A DNA stretch of 64,000 nucleotides from Echinarachnius parma (taxonomy: Eukaryota > Echinodermata > Echinoidea > Clypeasteroida > Echinarachniidae): NCBI GenBank assembly GCA_037951105.1, contig JBAMJV010003033.1, positions 124,001 to 188,000 on the forward strand. Direction: 5' to 3'. Of this stretch, positions 1 through 12,553 are shown piece by piece. The notes under the pieces were generated by a model. The model saw only the letters and a list, made by a program, of their open reading frames with translations, did not search any database and was not told the origin of the DNA. Position 1 is the first letter of the stretch. The number at the start of each line of letters is the position of its first letter. A program made the position numbers and the translations under genes.

Positions 1-60
1 AAATTATATCATATTATTCATCTCTTTAATATCTCCCATATATATAACATGTACAATTCA

Positions 61-465
61 GAGGTCACGGCGTTACAGTCACGGCGTTACAGTGCATAGA
101 TACATTTATGATATCATATTTACTATGAGCATTGGATTTTTTCTACATTTTTATTTGGATGTTCTAGCTTGATGTCTAGTACAAAGAATCAATTTGACAA
201 AAGTGCAAAATGTTCCTGTAGTTCACAGAGTTTACTTAGTTTCTTAGCATGTAAGAAACCCATGTCTTTTTGCCGTCACGGCGTTACGGCAGATATTGAT
301 ATTCATAATTAATAATTTATTGGGAATTTTGGTTTTCTTGCCTATTGTAAATTATTGGTAGGATAGTGGTTACAGATGCATATCAAAAGTTGGTTTTAGA
401 TATTTAGATTTTATGAGTTATTTGGACTTTCATTGTGAGAAACACCCTCTGACCGTCACGGCGTT
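61..465 (+). repeat. Four dispersed CACGGCGTT motifs
   Basis: GTCACGGCGTTAC occurs twice in direct tandem near 65-92 and once near 276-288. A shortened form, GTCACGGCGTTT, occurs near 453-464. The motif is GC-rich with two CpGs inside very AT-rich DNA, so the clustering stands out. Function is unknown. Confidence 0.6.
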
Positions 466-1074
466 TGCTTGGAATTGCCCCATATTGCTTTATACAAACT
501 TATTTAACATACTTTTTCAAAAAGTGTTTTTTTTTCAAACAAAAAAAGGGAAAGTAATAACATTCTGTGTACAAGAACATGTAGCAGGTATATCTGAATA
601 GACGTCACAGAGAAATGAGAGAGGGTGCCAAATATGAAACAAACATCTTCTTTTCATTAATTCCATCCGTGAACTTCCTAAAATTCTGTGGTTTCATCCA
701 TTTTGAATAAGCACAAACCTTTCTGATTTGGTCAAACTTTCATAGATTATTCCTCAGATACATTCTCTATAGTGAAAACAACAATGTGCCACAATTGTGT
801 TAGAAAGTGAAAAGCGTCTTGTATCTTGAATCATACATCGTCGTGACAACACGGTTTGTTATGAAAGTTGGAAGTCATGTTTAATGAACCAAATTCAAAC
901 CTTTAGTCATCCGTAGAAAAAGAGAAGGGCACTATTAAGTAACCTTTGTACTTTATATGTAAGCAATTTTGGGAGCATTGTATAAACCAAATTTACTGGT
1001 AGTTCTCTTTTATTTTAGATAAATACAAAAACAGATAAGGCTCCAACCTACAAGATGTTTGTAGATTGCAGAAC

Positions 1075-1642
1075 TTAAAGGGGTATTCCGGGCCTGATAA
1101 AACCATTCGTTATTTGAATAAGCAGAATAAGAGGCATAATTGGTGAAAATTTGATCAAAATCAGACAAGAAACACGGGAGTTATACCTACTTGAACATCA
1201 TGTAGTAATGAGTGATCGTTTCAAAATTGCCGCCATATGCTACATCATTGACGAGCAACTCGCCATGGCTTTAGTACGTGAAAATACACTTATTTCTCAT
1301 TTTCGTTGCTAACAATTAATTTTTCTCTGCTTGTTTTCACGAATTCATAGAAGAATATCGATGGGCCAACCTCTTTGTAATTTCTAAGCTCATAAATTTG
1401 CTTTGTTATTAAGAAAATTAAAATTTTATAAAATTTCCATGTAGAAGTCAAAATGGCTGCAGCTCGCAAGTTACGTCACGATCGATAGCAATTGCGAACG
1501 ATACTAAAAATCGGAGTAAAGTTCATCCTGTCATAACTTTTTTATTGCTCTACCGTTTTGGCTCAGATTTTCGATCATGATTCTTCATATTCACTTCATT
1601 TTATAGCAAACATCACATTTCTGGGGTGGAATTCCACTTTAA
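1075..1642. mobile_element. TTAA-flanked MITE, T2/Kolobok-like (family A)
   Basis: It begins TTAAAGGGGTATTCC and ends GGAATTCCACTTTAA, giving imperfect terminal inverted repeats and TTAA at both ends. The start matches the TTAAAGGRR signature of T2/Kolobok MITEs. At 568 bp with no open frame it is non-autonomous. Only one copy is seen in the window. Confidence 0.6.
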
Positions 1643-2144
1643 TTCACTTTAGACAAAGATTGACTTATGCCCTTCTCACTCTCACCTGACGATATTTACA
1701 ACAGCCTTCAAAATGCACGTCCACAGTTTGCTTACTCTTGAGGTGACTGTAATTCAAATTTTTCAATAGCCATGCTAATTCTGTTTTTTATTTCAATGTT
1801 TAACGTTTTCACTCTTAATGAAAACAAAAGGAAGTGAACTTTCCAAATTTAGATGGGTATTCCATAGCATGAAGTATCAAATAATGACATGTTAACTTTA
1901 TTTCAGGGAAAGAATGGAACTACTTATTGCTGCCAATTGAATAGATCATGTTAACATTAACATATGGTCTAAAAGACTCTCAAAATGGAAAGAAATAAAA
2001 GTCAGCATTAATGACAGGTTCACTGACAATCATAGAACAGAAATGACAGTTTTATGAAGCAAAAGCTGTTCTAAGAGATTTAAAATCAGTTTTAATTAGC
2101 TTTGTGATATAGGGAAACAAATTATTTCAGGGGCTTCTTTTTTT

Positions 2145-3075
2145 AGCGTTCATATGCGCATTACTGTTTACATGTAAAAGAAGATTTCGGTTTCAAGTTA
2201 CACAAGATTGTGTTTCCATTTGCTTACAAGTGCAGTTTAAACATTTTAGAAGTAGAATTTGCATTTATTGTTTTCAATATATTATGTTTTATGTTCTCAA
2301 GAGATGACAAAAATGACTGTTATGTACATAATTATAAAGACAATTTAAAGTATTCCATATATAAAAAATGGGTCTTTCCCTTTGCTTGAACCATATCAAC
2401 TTCATGAATATAAATCTGACATATGATATAGCTAGGTACTTCATAGCAATCATAGTGCTCTCAAAAATATAATTGGATTGTAAATCCATAAATATTTAAA
2501 GATCTCTAAGACTGCGGGATCTCATTCATGTACGTCACTTGAAGGAATACACTGCGGTATCTCATAGAAATCGCTTGAGGAGTTGATTAATAATTGCGTT
2601 TTCCTTTTCCGCATCCATTTTCCGCTTCTTTTTAAGCGTTCATATGCGCATTACTGTTAACATGTAAAAGAAGATTTTGGTTTCAAGTTACACAAGATAG
2701 TGTTTCCATTTGCTTACAAGTGCAGTTTAAACATTTTAAAAGTAGAATTTGCATTTATTGTTTTCAATATATTATGTTTTATGTTCTCAAGAGATGAAAA
2801 AATGACTGTTATATACATAATGTTAAAGACAATTTAAAGTATTCCATATATAAACAAATGGGTCTTTCCCTTTGCTTGAACCATATCAACTTCATGAATA
2901 TAAATCTGACATATGATATAGCTTCATAGCAATCATAGTGCTCTCAAAAATATAATTGGATTGTAAATCCATAAATATGTAAAGATCTCCGAGACTGCGG
3001 GATCTCATTCATGTACGTCACTTGAAGGAATACACTGCGATATCTCAGAAGTCGCTTGAGGAGTTGATTAATAAT
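2145..3075 (+). repeat. Tandem segmental duplication, two units of about 450 bp
   Basis: The block 2145-2595 recurs at 2635-3075 in the same order: the motif AGCGTTCATATGCGCATTAC, then the stretch ending in GAGGAGTTGATTAATAAT. Differences are scattered substitutions and small indels. No coding content is evident in either copy. Confidence 0.85.
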
Positions 3076-4390
3076 TTATTTTTTTTCCGCATCCATGTCC
3101 CCTGATCATCATGCTACTTGTTGCATGATATTGCACAGCTTCATTTACCTTTGCTGTACTTCTCTCTCTCTGACTCTTCAAATATTATGCATTAAATGTG
3201 ATCCATATTCATACAAACACACTAGCTTAGTTCCATTCCAAGTCTATTTTTAGATGATAGGGATAATTGTGCAAAGAGAATTCCTTTAGTTGCCAACTAG
3301 GGTTGAAAGGTACATGTAGGTAATTAATGCTTGCCCAGATAACTATCTAGTTAGTGACTTTAGTTGGTGCTTTTTTTTTGCCCTACGATCCAAAATAGAC
3401 TAAGTTTGAGAAAAAAGGGTCCTGTTTTGTTTTGTTTTAATATGGACCCTAGACCTAGGGGAAAATAATATTTTATTTTGGGGTTTTTTACTTAAATTCA
3501 AACATTTCAGTATGAAAAGAAAAAAAACACTCTGAAATTTAGTTTGCATTGATCTATATCAATATATACTAGGGCTCTGCCAATTAATGTATTTATTTAT
3601 TAATTTTGGGGGTATTTTTTTTTTTGGGGGGGGGGGGGCTCTTTTAGGCATTTGGGGAGCTAAATTGCCTTGAGCTCCATGTAATTTTCAGGTTGCTAAG
3701 AACAACCTTTGTGAAATAGTATACATGAATTAAATTTGAACGTGTTAGAACTGGTTAAATAATTCCTTGTGTTTAAAAGCCACACTAGTGATGAAAGAGG
3801 AAATATAATAAATATTTATTTCTGTAGCAAATGCACATGATGCCGTATTGTGCAGGGGTCAACACACAACGCGATCGGATATGATATGTCCGGAATGGCT
3901 GAATACAGATGAATTACTATCTTATTTAGGAAATGGTGCTGATTAAGAATGTATCACATCGTTGCACGAAACTTCCTTTGTTGTTAACAAACAAAAACAT
4001 ACTTTGCTTTATATCCAAACTCTCCGCAACCAACAATTTTCAGTCTTTTTAAGAAACAATCAAAAACTAACCTTTTCCCATAATTTAGACCCCCAGTGCA
4101 TTTAAACTATTGAGTTTAAAAATAAGCTCTATTTTCATGTACATGCATTCTTAATATTATGTTATTGTTATTTTTCCCATTAAAAATGATCTGGAGCCAA
4201 AACTGATGATCATGTATTCTTTTATAATATGCTCATTCTAATAGAGAAAAGAATGTTACCTCTTTTTATCTAAATAGAATACTTGCAGTGTAATATTACT
4301 TGTATGAACAAAATCAGTTATAAATGACTTATATCATCTGATCTGACTTAGTAAAATACGCGTCATTGATTGGCTAAACACGGTCACGTG

Positions 4391-4602
4391 AAATATACTA
4401 TATAACATACAATACATGTACACCAAACACAATTGTCCCTGTTGGCTTGTTGTGTAACTCGCTCGTACTATGAAAACAGGCTTTTCTCTCGAACAAAAGG
4501 GGTTTTCCACCTTTTCTAGAGCTATCTAGTATGAACTCAGATAATGTAAGGGTAAGAGGGATGGGTTATTGTGGGAGGGGAAGGGGACGGGGACGGAGGA
4601 GG
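4391..4602 (+). repeat. 212-bp direct repeat, copy 1
   Basis: This block starts AAATATACTATATAACATAC and ends GGGACGGAGGAGG. It recurs at 7870-8081 with the same length and only a handful of substitutions. The two copies bracket the large coding exon at 5194-7000. No terminal inverted repeats were seen, so the type is uncertain. Confidence 0.85.
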
Positions 4603-4681
4603 GCGCTAGTTCATTTTTGTATGACACATGGCCAGAGAGGTATATCACCCTCACGGCGCGCGCTGCAAAAGAGATTTATTA

Positions 4682-4689
4682 TGACGTCA
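4682..4689. promoter_or_regulatory. Full CRE palindrome TGACGTCA
   Basis: This perfect CREB/ATF consensus site lies about 510 bp upstream of the long first coding exon. It is one of seven exact TGACGTCA copies in the window. Function at this site is inference. Confidence 0.35.
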
Positions 4690-4776
4690 CAATGAGAAAA
4701 AAAGGTACACGTACCGTACATGTATGTTGTTTTTGACTGATTTCAGTTTCAATGCATGAATGTGAATATAGCCCCC

Positions 4777-4934
4777 GTTAACTTTGGTGTCGGGAAAATC
4801 ATGGAATGTTCCCTCGGGATTTAAAATGCTATTTCGTGAAGAAAATAAGTCGTGAAGAAAATAATCTTCCCTCAATAGCATTTAAAATCCCTCGGATGGA
4901 ACATTCCGTGATATTCCCTCCACCACCAGTTAAC
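4777..4934. mobile_element. 158-bp fold-back element
   Basis: GTTAACTTTGGTG at the left pairs with CACCACCAGTTAAC at the right. The inner arms, around GGAATGTTCCCTCGGGATTT and its partner, pair across a loop of about 45 bp. The near-complete hairpin suggests a small fold-back MITE. It lies about 260 bp upstream of the long first exon. Confidence 0.6.
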
Positions 4935-5235
4935 AATTGTATAATGACTCATAACCCGCCTTCTGTAACAATTATCATTTCAAATGTTATTTATTCATTC
5001 AGAGAGTAGAACAGGTATGTTCCATGTCTGCCAAGCAAGCTACTTAAATTCCAGACTACACAGATGGTCTAGAACCTTATTACAGTATATTTCAGAATTA
5101 AATATATTCCTGCCCTTAATCAAAATACGTTACATTGTTCATGTTATCCTCAGACTATTTATTAATGTATAGTATTTCTTTTTCTTGTTCCAGGTTTTGT
5201 GCAGTTTGGAAGAATTCCAAGGAGCAGTTTTCACC

Positions 5236-5448
5236 ATGAGATGAGTCATGACATCTTAGTAGTGGATGAACTGTGAGGGAAGTTCCCCACAAGGCAGGGC
5301 TTGTGATTATGAGCAGCGGTACAGAGACCAAGTTCCTGGCGGGACCCTGCAAGCCGTCCGTCAGTCTGCCCAACATCTCAGTATTACCCCTCACCCGGAA
5401 CAACAACTCCAGGGACAACAACCCTCTCAAGCGCCAGTCAGCAATTAA
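5236..5448 (+). promoter_or_regulatory. Cluster of four upstream AUGs in the long-isoform leader
   Basis: Between the acceptor at 5193 and the main ATG at 5309 there are four ATGs. They are 5236 (ATG AGA TGA, a two-codon uORF with A at -3), 5241 (11 codons, stop at 5276), 5248 (three codons) and 5266. The last opens a 60-codon frame running to 5448, which overlaps the main start in another frame. If this leader is in the mature mRNA, it should lower or condition translation of the long isoform. That effect is inference. Confidence 0.5.
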
Positions 5449-7000
5449 CGGACCTTCCATCATGCCAGAGAGCCTAGAGGTGGACACCGCTAGGAGGAAA
5501 TCATCTATTGGGGAAGATTGGACATCAGAGCATCTTATCACCATCTCCTCGGGAGCTGAATTCTGGAGCGCCAATTCGGACTCTGTCACAGTGGGACCAG
5601 TATCCCCCAAAATCCTTAGTCTGTGCAGCAAGTTTGCCACTCTTGGTGACTCTAGTAGTCATCGAGATCACCTTGCACCCTACAACTCAAGACCGCGATC
5701 TAAGTCTGTCACTCTTGCCTCTGTAGCCGTTGATAGAACATGTCCTGAGAGGAAGTTCTTTCCCGATTTCTTGCAACAAGAATCCGCTATCCATCACCCT
5801 AAGCCCCTCAACCTCATGCTTGCACCTCCTGGATTCTGTCACAATGATGTCGATGGTGGTGGCCTTTTGCCAAAGCAGCTGCTGTCTCCGAGCACAAGTC
5901 CTAGTAGCGGATACGGCAGTGGGGTCAACTCGAGCAGTCCCATTTGTTTGAGTCCCCGAAGCCATTCACCAACTCTTGACATGCATAGTTTGCACAGAGA
6001 ACACAGCGATGAAAAGACTCCAGACTTATTGGAGCCTCCAGATGAAACAAGAACTCTGAGGACTTTGAGTCATGATAGTGGTGTTTCCAGACTGTCTGTG
6101 GACTCTCCGTCTGCAATGGGACGCTCATCCAGCGAAGAGGAACCTTGTCAAGAAAGCCAAAGACATAGTAAAGTTAGGAGTATGCACACACACTTTAGCA
6201 GCAATTTTACCATCCAGGTCCCGAAACCTGTGCGACCACAGTTAGTAAAAACCAAACCAGTATTTCATCTCTATCCTCCTGAAAGTCCAATAGGTAAGAA
6301 ACAACCGGAGGTCCTGTCCCCTGACGAGGGGTTCCAAGACCTCAAGTATCCTCTGGAGCAGTCATCAACGCGTACTGCTTTCTCATTACCTACACCAACA
6401 TATCAGCCAGGGCCACTCAGTCCTGGTCACATGGAAATCAAACGATCAGAGCTGACGGTGAGGTTGAATCCTCCTGGAAGCCCCCTCCCACCTCGTATCC
6501 ATCAGACCTCGCTTGGGCTCGATCAGTCCTCCCCCGAGCGTCACAGACGGCTCCCCAGCCAGGGAACTATGGACAGCATAGAACTGGAACTGCTTGAAAG
6601 GTCCCCTCTCTTACCCCATCACTTAAGTGCTCCCTCTCTAGAGGAGGAACAAAGCGTGCCTTCATCAACCGAGCCGAAGCCTTTCAAGCGAGGCACAATG
6701 CCTCCAGCGCTCGTGATTAGTGATTTGTGTGAGACCACTCCACCCCCAGAACCCTCCCAGCCCGGTGCTTTCATGTCAAACTCAGGACCCAACTCAACTC
6801 TCCACTATCTGACTCTGTCTGATATCCGTTCGGACGTTGTTCTGCGCAAACTGTCGACGGACAGCTCAATCTCGTCCCTCAGCCAGGGCTCCATTGAGGA
6901 CGTCTTGGAAGACATCCACCACTCGGCTTCAGCTCCAGACCTCTCATCGCCTGCCAAGCCGCAACTCTCTGCAGCAGCCAAGAGGGCCCGATTCAGTAGT
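5309..7000 (+). CDS. IP3K: IP3 3-kinase, long alternative N-terminal exon (1L)
   Basis: This exon supplies a 564-residue N-terminal extension for the IP3 3-kinase. The exon probably opens at 5194, after the acceptor TTTCTTTTTCTTGTTCCAG, and ends at the donor AGT|GTAAGT, leaving phase 0. I start at ATG 5309 (A at -3); an in-frame TGA lies at 5267-5269. The protein is rich in Ser, Pro and charged residues and lacks long hydrophobic segments, so it is probably disordered. It has many SP motifs, a basophilic kinase-type site RRKSS (residues 62-66), a Ser-rich stretch followed by DVLEDI (about 511-536), and a basic end AKRARFSS that would join directly to ASSWRKI of the shared exon. Long disordered N-termini are typical of vertebrate ITPKB and ITPKC, where they direct localisation; I cannot align this one to either by eye. 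Membership in the kinase gene rests on strand, phase and order rather than on domain homology. Confidence 0.85.
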
Positions 7001-7869
7001 GTAAGTACAAGATTTCCTTTCTTCTTTAGTTGGCATGTGGCACATGTACTGTAAAGCATTTTTTTTCATTTTTGTTGTTGTTGCATGATTTGGAGCACTG
7101 GGGAAACATGCTTTTGATACATTTGCAACACATCAATATCCAAATACATTTTGTTTTGAAGTTAAGCAATCCTTTCATGAATCCAAAAAGTTGCAGAGTG
7201 TTAAGAGACATGTCAAAATCTAGTTTCTCCGACTACTTTTCGTTGGATCCGTGTTCTCCTACTCTATTATTTTGTCCCTTCAAGTTTTTAAGGTTCAGTG
7301 AAATTACTGAACAAAAGTTGCATTGGTTTCCGTGGTTACTAAGAGGAAATTGCATGCATACTGCTGAACGCACACTCATGCAGACAAAAAACGGCAACAG
7401 CATCGTATTGCTCCAGATATGTTATAATTGTATCACCTCCCTCCCTGTATTCAATACTTAGCAGTCAAGAACATTTTGTATCTTTTTGAAATTATGTTGC
7501 AAGTATATTTTTTCAATATTAAGATTAATATTTTTTTTAAAAGAAGGCGTGAAGCGTTTTTTCCCCCAACGCCAACAGCATCTTATTGCTCAAGATATAT
7601 ATGCTATATATATATCACCTACCTCCCAGCAGTCTAGAACATTTATTTAATCGTCTTGAAAGGTGCTTACAATTTTAGATCTTACACATCATCATGTTCA
7701 TGCATTTATTTGTGTAAATGTTTATTATTTATTTATTTTCATAACATTTTGTTTCCAGATGGTGATTCTCTTTGAATGTGTTTTGTTGAATGTTTTTCAG
7801 TTGATATTTTTACCTGCATAAATTTAGAACTAAAATGTAAAGGCTGCAACATGATATACATAAACACAA

Positions 7870-8081
7870 AAATATACTATATAACATACAATACATGTAC
7901 ACCAAACACAATTTTCCCTGTTGGCTTGTTGTGTAACTCGCTCGTACTATGAAAACAGGCTTTTCTCTCGAACAAAAGGATTTTTCCTCCTTTTCTAGAG
8001 CTATCTAGTATGAACTCAGATAATGTAAGGGTAAGAGGGATGGGTTATTGTGGGAGGGGAAGGGGACGGGGACGGAGGAGG
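7870..8081 (+). repeat. 212-bp direct repeat, copy 2
   Basis: Near-identical to 4391-4602 with no length difference, in the same orientation, 870 bp after the long exon. The high identity implies a recent duplication or gene conversion. Confidence 0.85.
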
Positions 8082-8470
8082 TGGTGGAAATAATTATTGT
8101 GGTGGTGTGGGGGGGGGGGGGTTTGAAGGCTTGGGTGAAAAGCATACATATAATGGCTATGCCTTCTTCTTATGAACCCACTCTGGAAAAATAAAAAAAT
8201 GACTCTATTTAATTGTGCTTCTGTGATGCTAAAGCAACATCATACTAAGCTTTTCACAAACACCATCCTACGCTTTCCTTCAGGAACTCCAAAGGCTTTA
8301 CATAACATTATGCATGCTTGAAAGGTTTCCAAACCTCTGACTTCTCTTATTTTCTTCCTCTTTCTCCCAGTCTAGAAACATGTACAGACTACCTGAAAGT
8401 CTTTATTCATTTATTTACTGAAACCTTTCTCTACATTTATTTTTAGTTCTTTGATTATGTGTGTATTGTG

Positions 8471-8832
8471 TTAAAGGGATCTGGTAACTTTGTTGACAAA
8501 CACATGTGCAAACAGTGGTAAATGGTTGATGTAATGTGTATTTTTGTGATCTGATATGTCCACTTAGCGATGTGTGAAAATTCCATGGTAAATGAATGTC
8601 ATATATGCAAAGTGGAATTTGCCAGCTCACTTTGTACACAGTTTTAAGTATCCAGTAGAAAGTCAAAAATCCAAACACTTCAATCTTAAATATCTTTATA
8701 ATAAAAGAGAAATTCTGAAAACCGAAACCTATTCCATGTTTCTACTGGGAATACAATTACAATGAGATATTTGAGAACTGCTAGACTTCTAGGGAAGTTT
8801 TTGTAAATTTTGACAATGTTACTAGATCCCTA
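8471..8832. mobile_element. TTAA MITE family B, copy 1
   Basis: It begins TTAAAGGGATCTGGTAAC and ends GTTACTAGATCCCTAA, so the right TTAA is damaged. The length is about 362 bp, without coding capacity. The same family recurs near 27934, 28471, 31526, 46258 and 55350. Confidence 0.75.
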
Positions 8833-9294
8833 ATGTTGATAATAAAGATGTAGGGATAACTATGATGTAAAGCGTATAGGGAATTAAAAAACTTTGGCGA
8901 AGTCTTTTTACTTCCTTTTTTTACTTCCTTGTCTGGTCTATTTCTAAATTTACCTTAAATAAGAAAATTGGACAAAGGGTAATTTTTACTCATAATTCTG
9001 AAATAACCATCAACTTGCGGGCAAGCAAATTTACATTTACACAGATATTTTGTATCAGTTTCAATTTGAAAATGTTTGTTTTGCTCTGTTTCATCATAAC
9101 CTGTAGATGCAATACTATTTGACAATCCCAACTCTTGGTTTGAACTTGCTATCTTCGCCCTATTTATCAAAAAGCTTGTGAATATATACATTATGTACAG
9201 TATATTTGCACATAAAATGAAAATTGGATGCATCAAAGTCACCATTACGGCACACAGCTCCAGAAGTGGGGTAACTACTCATCAAAATTGGCAT

Positions 9295-9462
9295 AAATTG
9301 ACAAATAACAGGCAAATTGAATGGACAAATAGACACAAATTGAAGGAAAAATTGGATGGACAAATACGCACAAATTGAAGACAAATTAACTGGTCAAATA
9401 GACACAAATTGAAGACGATTTATGGACAAGTAGACACAATTTGAAGACAAATTGTATTTAAA
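9295..9462 (+). repeat. Imperfect tandem repeat, GACACAAATTGAAG units
   Basis: At least five degenerate units of about 33-38 bp carry GGACAAATAGACACAAATTG with small changes. The block is non-coding. Confidence 0.7.
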
Positions 9463-10651
9463 TTGGACTGGCAATAGCAGAATGCAACATTATAATCACG
9501 TTGGTTGACTATATATTGCTTGAGAGATCTTGATCTCTGCAATGAACCAAAATTGACATTTTCAAATCAGAAATATTTTAAAATTCATTCCCCCTGCCCA
9601 TTCATTTAAATTTGTATCCCCTTTCTGCAAATGTCAGACTGGGTTATATGAATAACTTTTCTTGTCCAGCCAGCTTAACAGCTAGGGATTTTTTTTCTTT
9701 TTCTGCAGTATTTCCTTCAAAATCAATTCATTCTCCATAGACTCCAGCCAAATATATTTGTTAATAACAGTCCTTAACCCAATCAGGACTCGGGCTTGGG
9801 TCTATGGAGAATGCATGTTATGCAAAATCTATCCATCTTGAATGGGTTACCAGATTGATATGAAGCAAAAAGGGAGTATAAGATTTTTCCAACGTACAGT
9901 ATTTGCTAAAAATTCTTTAAATATGATGCACAATTTAATTTGAATACTAATGAACATCTTTATCGCTGCTAGCGGATGACTACTTGCAATTGTAACATAC
10001 AGTGTATCTTGTAGAACTAGACAAGGAGCGAGTTGGGGGTTGGAGGCTTAGGAGTATATATACAGCCCCTCCCATCTAGAGTTTTTAAAACGCCAATACT
10101 TGTGCAAACATTTCCTCACTTATATGGGCAATACTGTACATTTCGTGTATAATAAGCACCTTTTTGGCCAAAATAAGCTAACTTTGAATTAAATTTAAAA
10201 AGGATGTTAATGAGCCCTCCTATAAAAGTTTATAAAGTTTTGCGGCTTTTCAACGGTAACTATAGTACTTGCATATATCATCACTGCACATTTGTACACA
10301 TACTGAATTACAAGCAGATATGAAACAGCATTTGATATCTGATATTGTCTTTTTCTTCATAAAATAGAGGTCTATTTATATATGGTACATTCTCCCACGC
10401 TTCCATTCATACTCTGATTGCTATGAGATGGTTTTATATTGTGTATTGTATTATCATATTCCAGCCTTGCCTCTTGGGCACTTCGAGGAAATCAATTTTC
10501 TGTGACAACGAAGTACAGTGTATTACACCTTTAATTGCAGCATCAATGAGCAAGCACACCTGTTACCATGACAACCACAACCGTTATACACCTACTGTCT
10601 CTGTTTCCACATGAATTTCACTTCTCTCATTTCAAACACAATTACACAATT

Positions 10652-10745
10652 ACGCACACACACATGCACACACACACACAGGCACACACACATACACACG
10701 CACAAGAGGGCTGCATGTACACATACACACATACAATTACACGCC
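10652..10745 (+). repeat. CA-rich microsatellite
   Basis: Interrupted ACACAC runs with GC and TG breaks. Any reading frame across it (rich in Thr and His) is an artefact of the repeat. Confidence 0.85.
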
Positions 10746-11276
10746 CACAACACACACAACAACTTTCCTCTTTAAAACCTGTCTGACCTGTCTTAGCAAC
10801 CACCTGTCTATAGCAGCCAACCCTCCTATAGTTGCCACCCTACACAAATCAGTATTATTGAATCAAAATTACATAACATGTTACAGTGAAAAATGCAAGG
10901 ACTATTTGGTAGAGATTTGTCGTTTTATACCGTACAAACCCTCCGTGGTACTTTTATCTAGACTGGGGCTGATCAAAGAAGTGCATTTTATCTTCCTCGC
11001 TCAAAGCCTATTCATTCAATCACAAAAACATACTATGGGGAGGTTGGGAATCCCTGCAAAGGGGTGTTTTTTCCGGGATATATTTGGAAAGAACTATGTA
11101 CATTCAAACTTGTGAATTATAGTTACCACCTAGGGAAACAATGAAAGTGGCCACTGTAGACAGGTGACCTCTGTAGGCAGGTTCTGTAACATTGTTTTTT
11201 TTCTTCAGGGGATCACTTTTGGTGATCGCTGAATATGTCGTGTTAAATTTACTTTTCAACAATTCCTTTCCCTTCA

Positions 11277-11303
11277 CCCCCCCCCCCCCCCCCCCCCCCC
11301 CCC
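11277..11303 (+). repeat. Poly-C run, 27 bases
   Basis: Uninterrupted C homopolymer; the minus strand reads as poly-G. It is one of about ten long G or C runs in the window. Confidence 0.9.
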
Positions 11304-11953
11304 TCCCCTCTGTGTTCCTTTTTAGTTTTGCTAGGTTGGTAGACAACAAATTTTTTTGGATGGCCACAATAAATTCAGCCGTGTAAAGTTTCTAATAAGC
11401 ATCTAACTGTATCATGCTCTGCTTGTAAACCCTGAAATCAATCTATGATTTAGCTTGAAAATGAAATGCTGCCCTCTTGGGGCAGAGCTGAGTGGAATAA
11501 CATGTAAAGCCAGATAGAGATCTGTGCATTATTGGTTCTTTTCATATACATTTTCGGTCAACAGACTTCCGATTTAACTGAGTGAGGTAGAAAATGAAAC
11601 ACTCACATTTATGCGCAAATACATGACCATCTCATGAAACTGCACTTGCTTTAAATAGGTCCATTCTAGTTCTGTTTTAGATGATAGGTCTCTAAGTATG
11701 CATCAAGATATTATTATAGTTGCCAATAATGCCTACTTGGAAACTAGGTTGGACTTTTGTAGAAGGTAATAAATGCTTAATAAACCATTGTTTGTGAGGA
11801 AGGAACCTTGAGCTGTGTTACTTTCTTAGCTCATGAATCTAAAACATTTTGAAAGGAACTACTGTATATTAAAGCTAACTACAAGTAGTATGCCCTTTAT
11901 TTTTTTAAAGATTTTCATTTACTGTACATACTACATATAGCAATATATTTACA

Positions 11954-12295
11954 TACAATCAAACCTGCCTAAGCGACAACCTGCCAACCTCTCTGTAGTG
12001 GCCAATACAAGTGATTTCATGCAGCAAAAAATGTATGGAACCTGTCTATTGAGGTCACCTGTGTACAGTGGCCACTTTTCTTGTTTCCCTTTAGTATTCA
12101 CTACTGTACAACAGTTTGACTGTGCGTGTACATTCAACCTGTGTATGCACAGTCAAACCAAGGTCAAACTTATACTGTACACATGTACAGTAAAATCTGT
12201 GTATGTCAAGTAATACCTGTGTATAGTGACCACTAAAAGGAAACAAGAAAAGTGTCCACTAAAGACAGGTGGCCACTAAGACAGGTTTGACTGTA
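11954..12295. mobile_element. MITE with CAATCAAACCTG / CAGGTTTGACTG ends (family F), copy 1
   Basis: It begins TACAATCAAACCTGCC and ends GACAGGTTTGACTGTA. The interior is built from alternating CACCTGT and GTGGCCAC-type motifs in both orientations, so the element is largely self-complementary. A diverged relative occupies roughly 10784-11190. Other copies are at 26571, 39690 and 45449. Confidence 0.7.
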
Positions 12296-12553
12296 TACCC
12301 AGAATATCTCTTCAGGTAAAATATGGACCAGCTCAGTAACAAATTCATATAATTTGCATACATGTCATATGAGTTGTTTGAACAGCATTGCAACCTGAGA
12401 GCTTGTCAGAGGTTTTCCTGACAAAGCAACAAGCCAACAACTAATTATGCATGCAAGGTGGATTCCACACATTGAATTGTGTGTGATAAAACAGGCTTGT
12501 TGAATAGCTTGTCTCCAGGTCGAAAGGCAGGAAACACATTTTGAAATCTATGT

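Larger units (their letters stand above)
1..5193. other. Upstream region or 5' intron of the IP3 3-kinase gene
   Basis: No coding exon is recognisable here. The stretch holds a cluster of CACGGCGTT motifs (61-465), a TTAA-flanked MITE (1075-1642), a tandem duplication of about 490 bp (2145-3075), a G-run (3626-3638), one copy of a 212-bp direct repeat (4391-4602), a full CRE palindrome (4682) and a 158-bp fold-back (4777-4934). Because 5194 looks like a splice acceptor, a non-coding first exon and promoter for the long isoform should lie in this stretch or left of the window. I could not place them. Confidence 0.5.

Noticed and set aside
5155-5640. 161-codon minus-strand frame opposite exon 1L
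   Set aside because: It overlaps the plus-strand coding exon, has no domain, and crosses the presumed intron/exon boundary; it is an antisense shadow.
7030-7461. 143-codon plus-strand frame after exon 1L
   Set aside because: It lies just beyond a strong GTAAGT donor in AT-rich intron, with no recognisable domain or conserved pattern.
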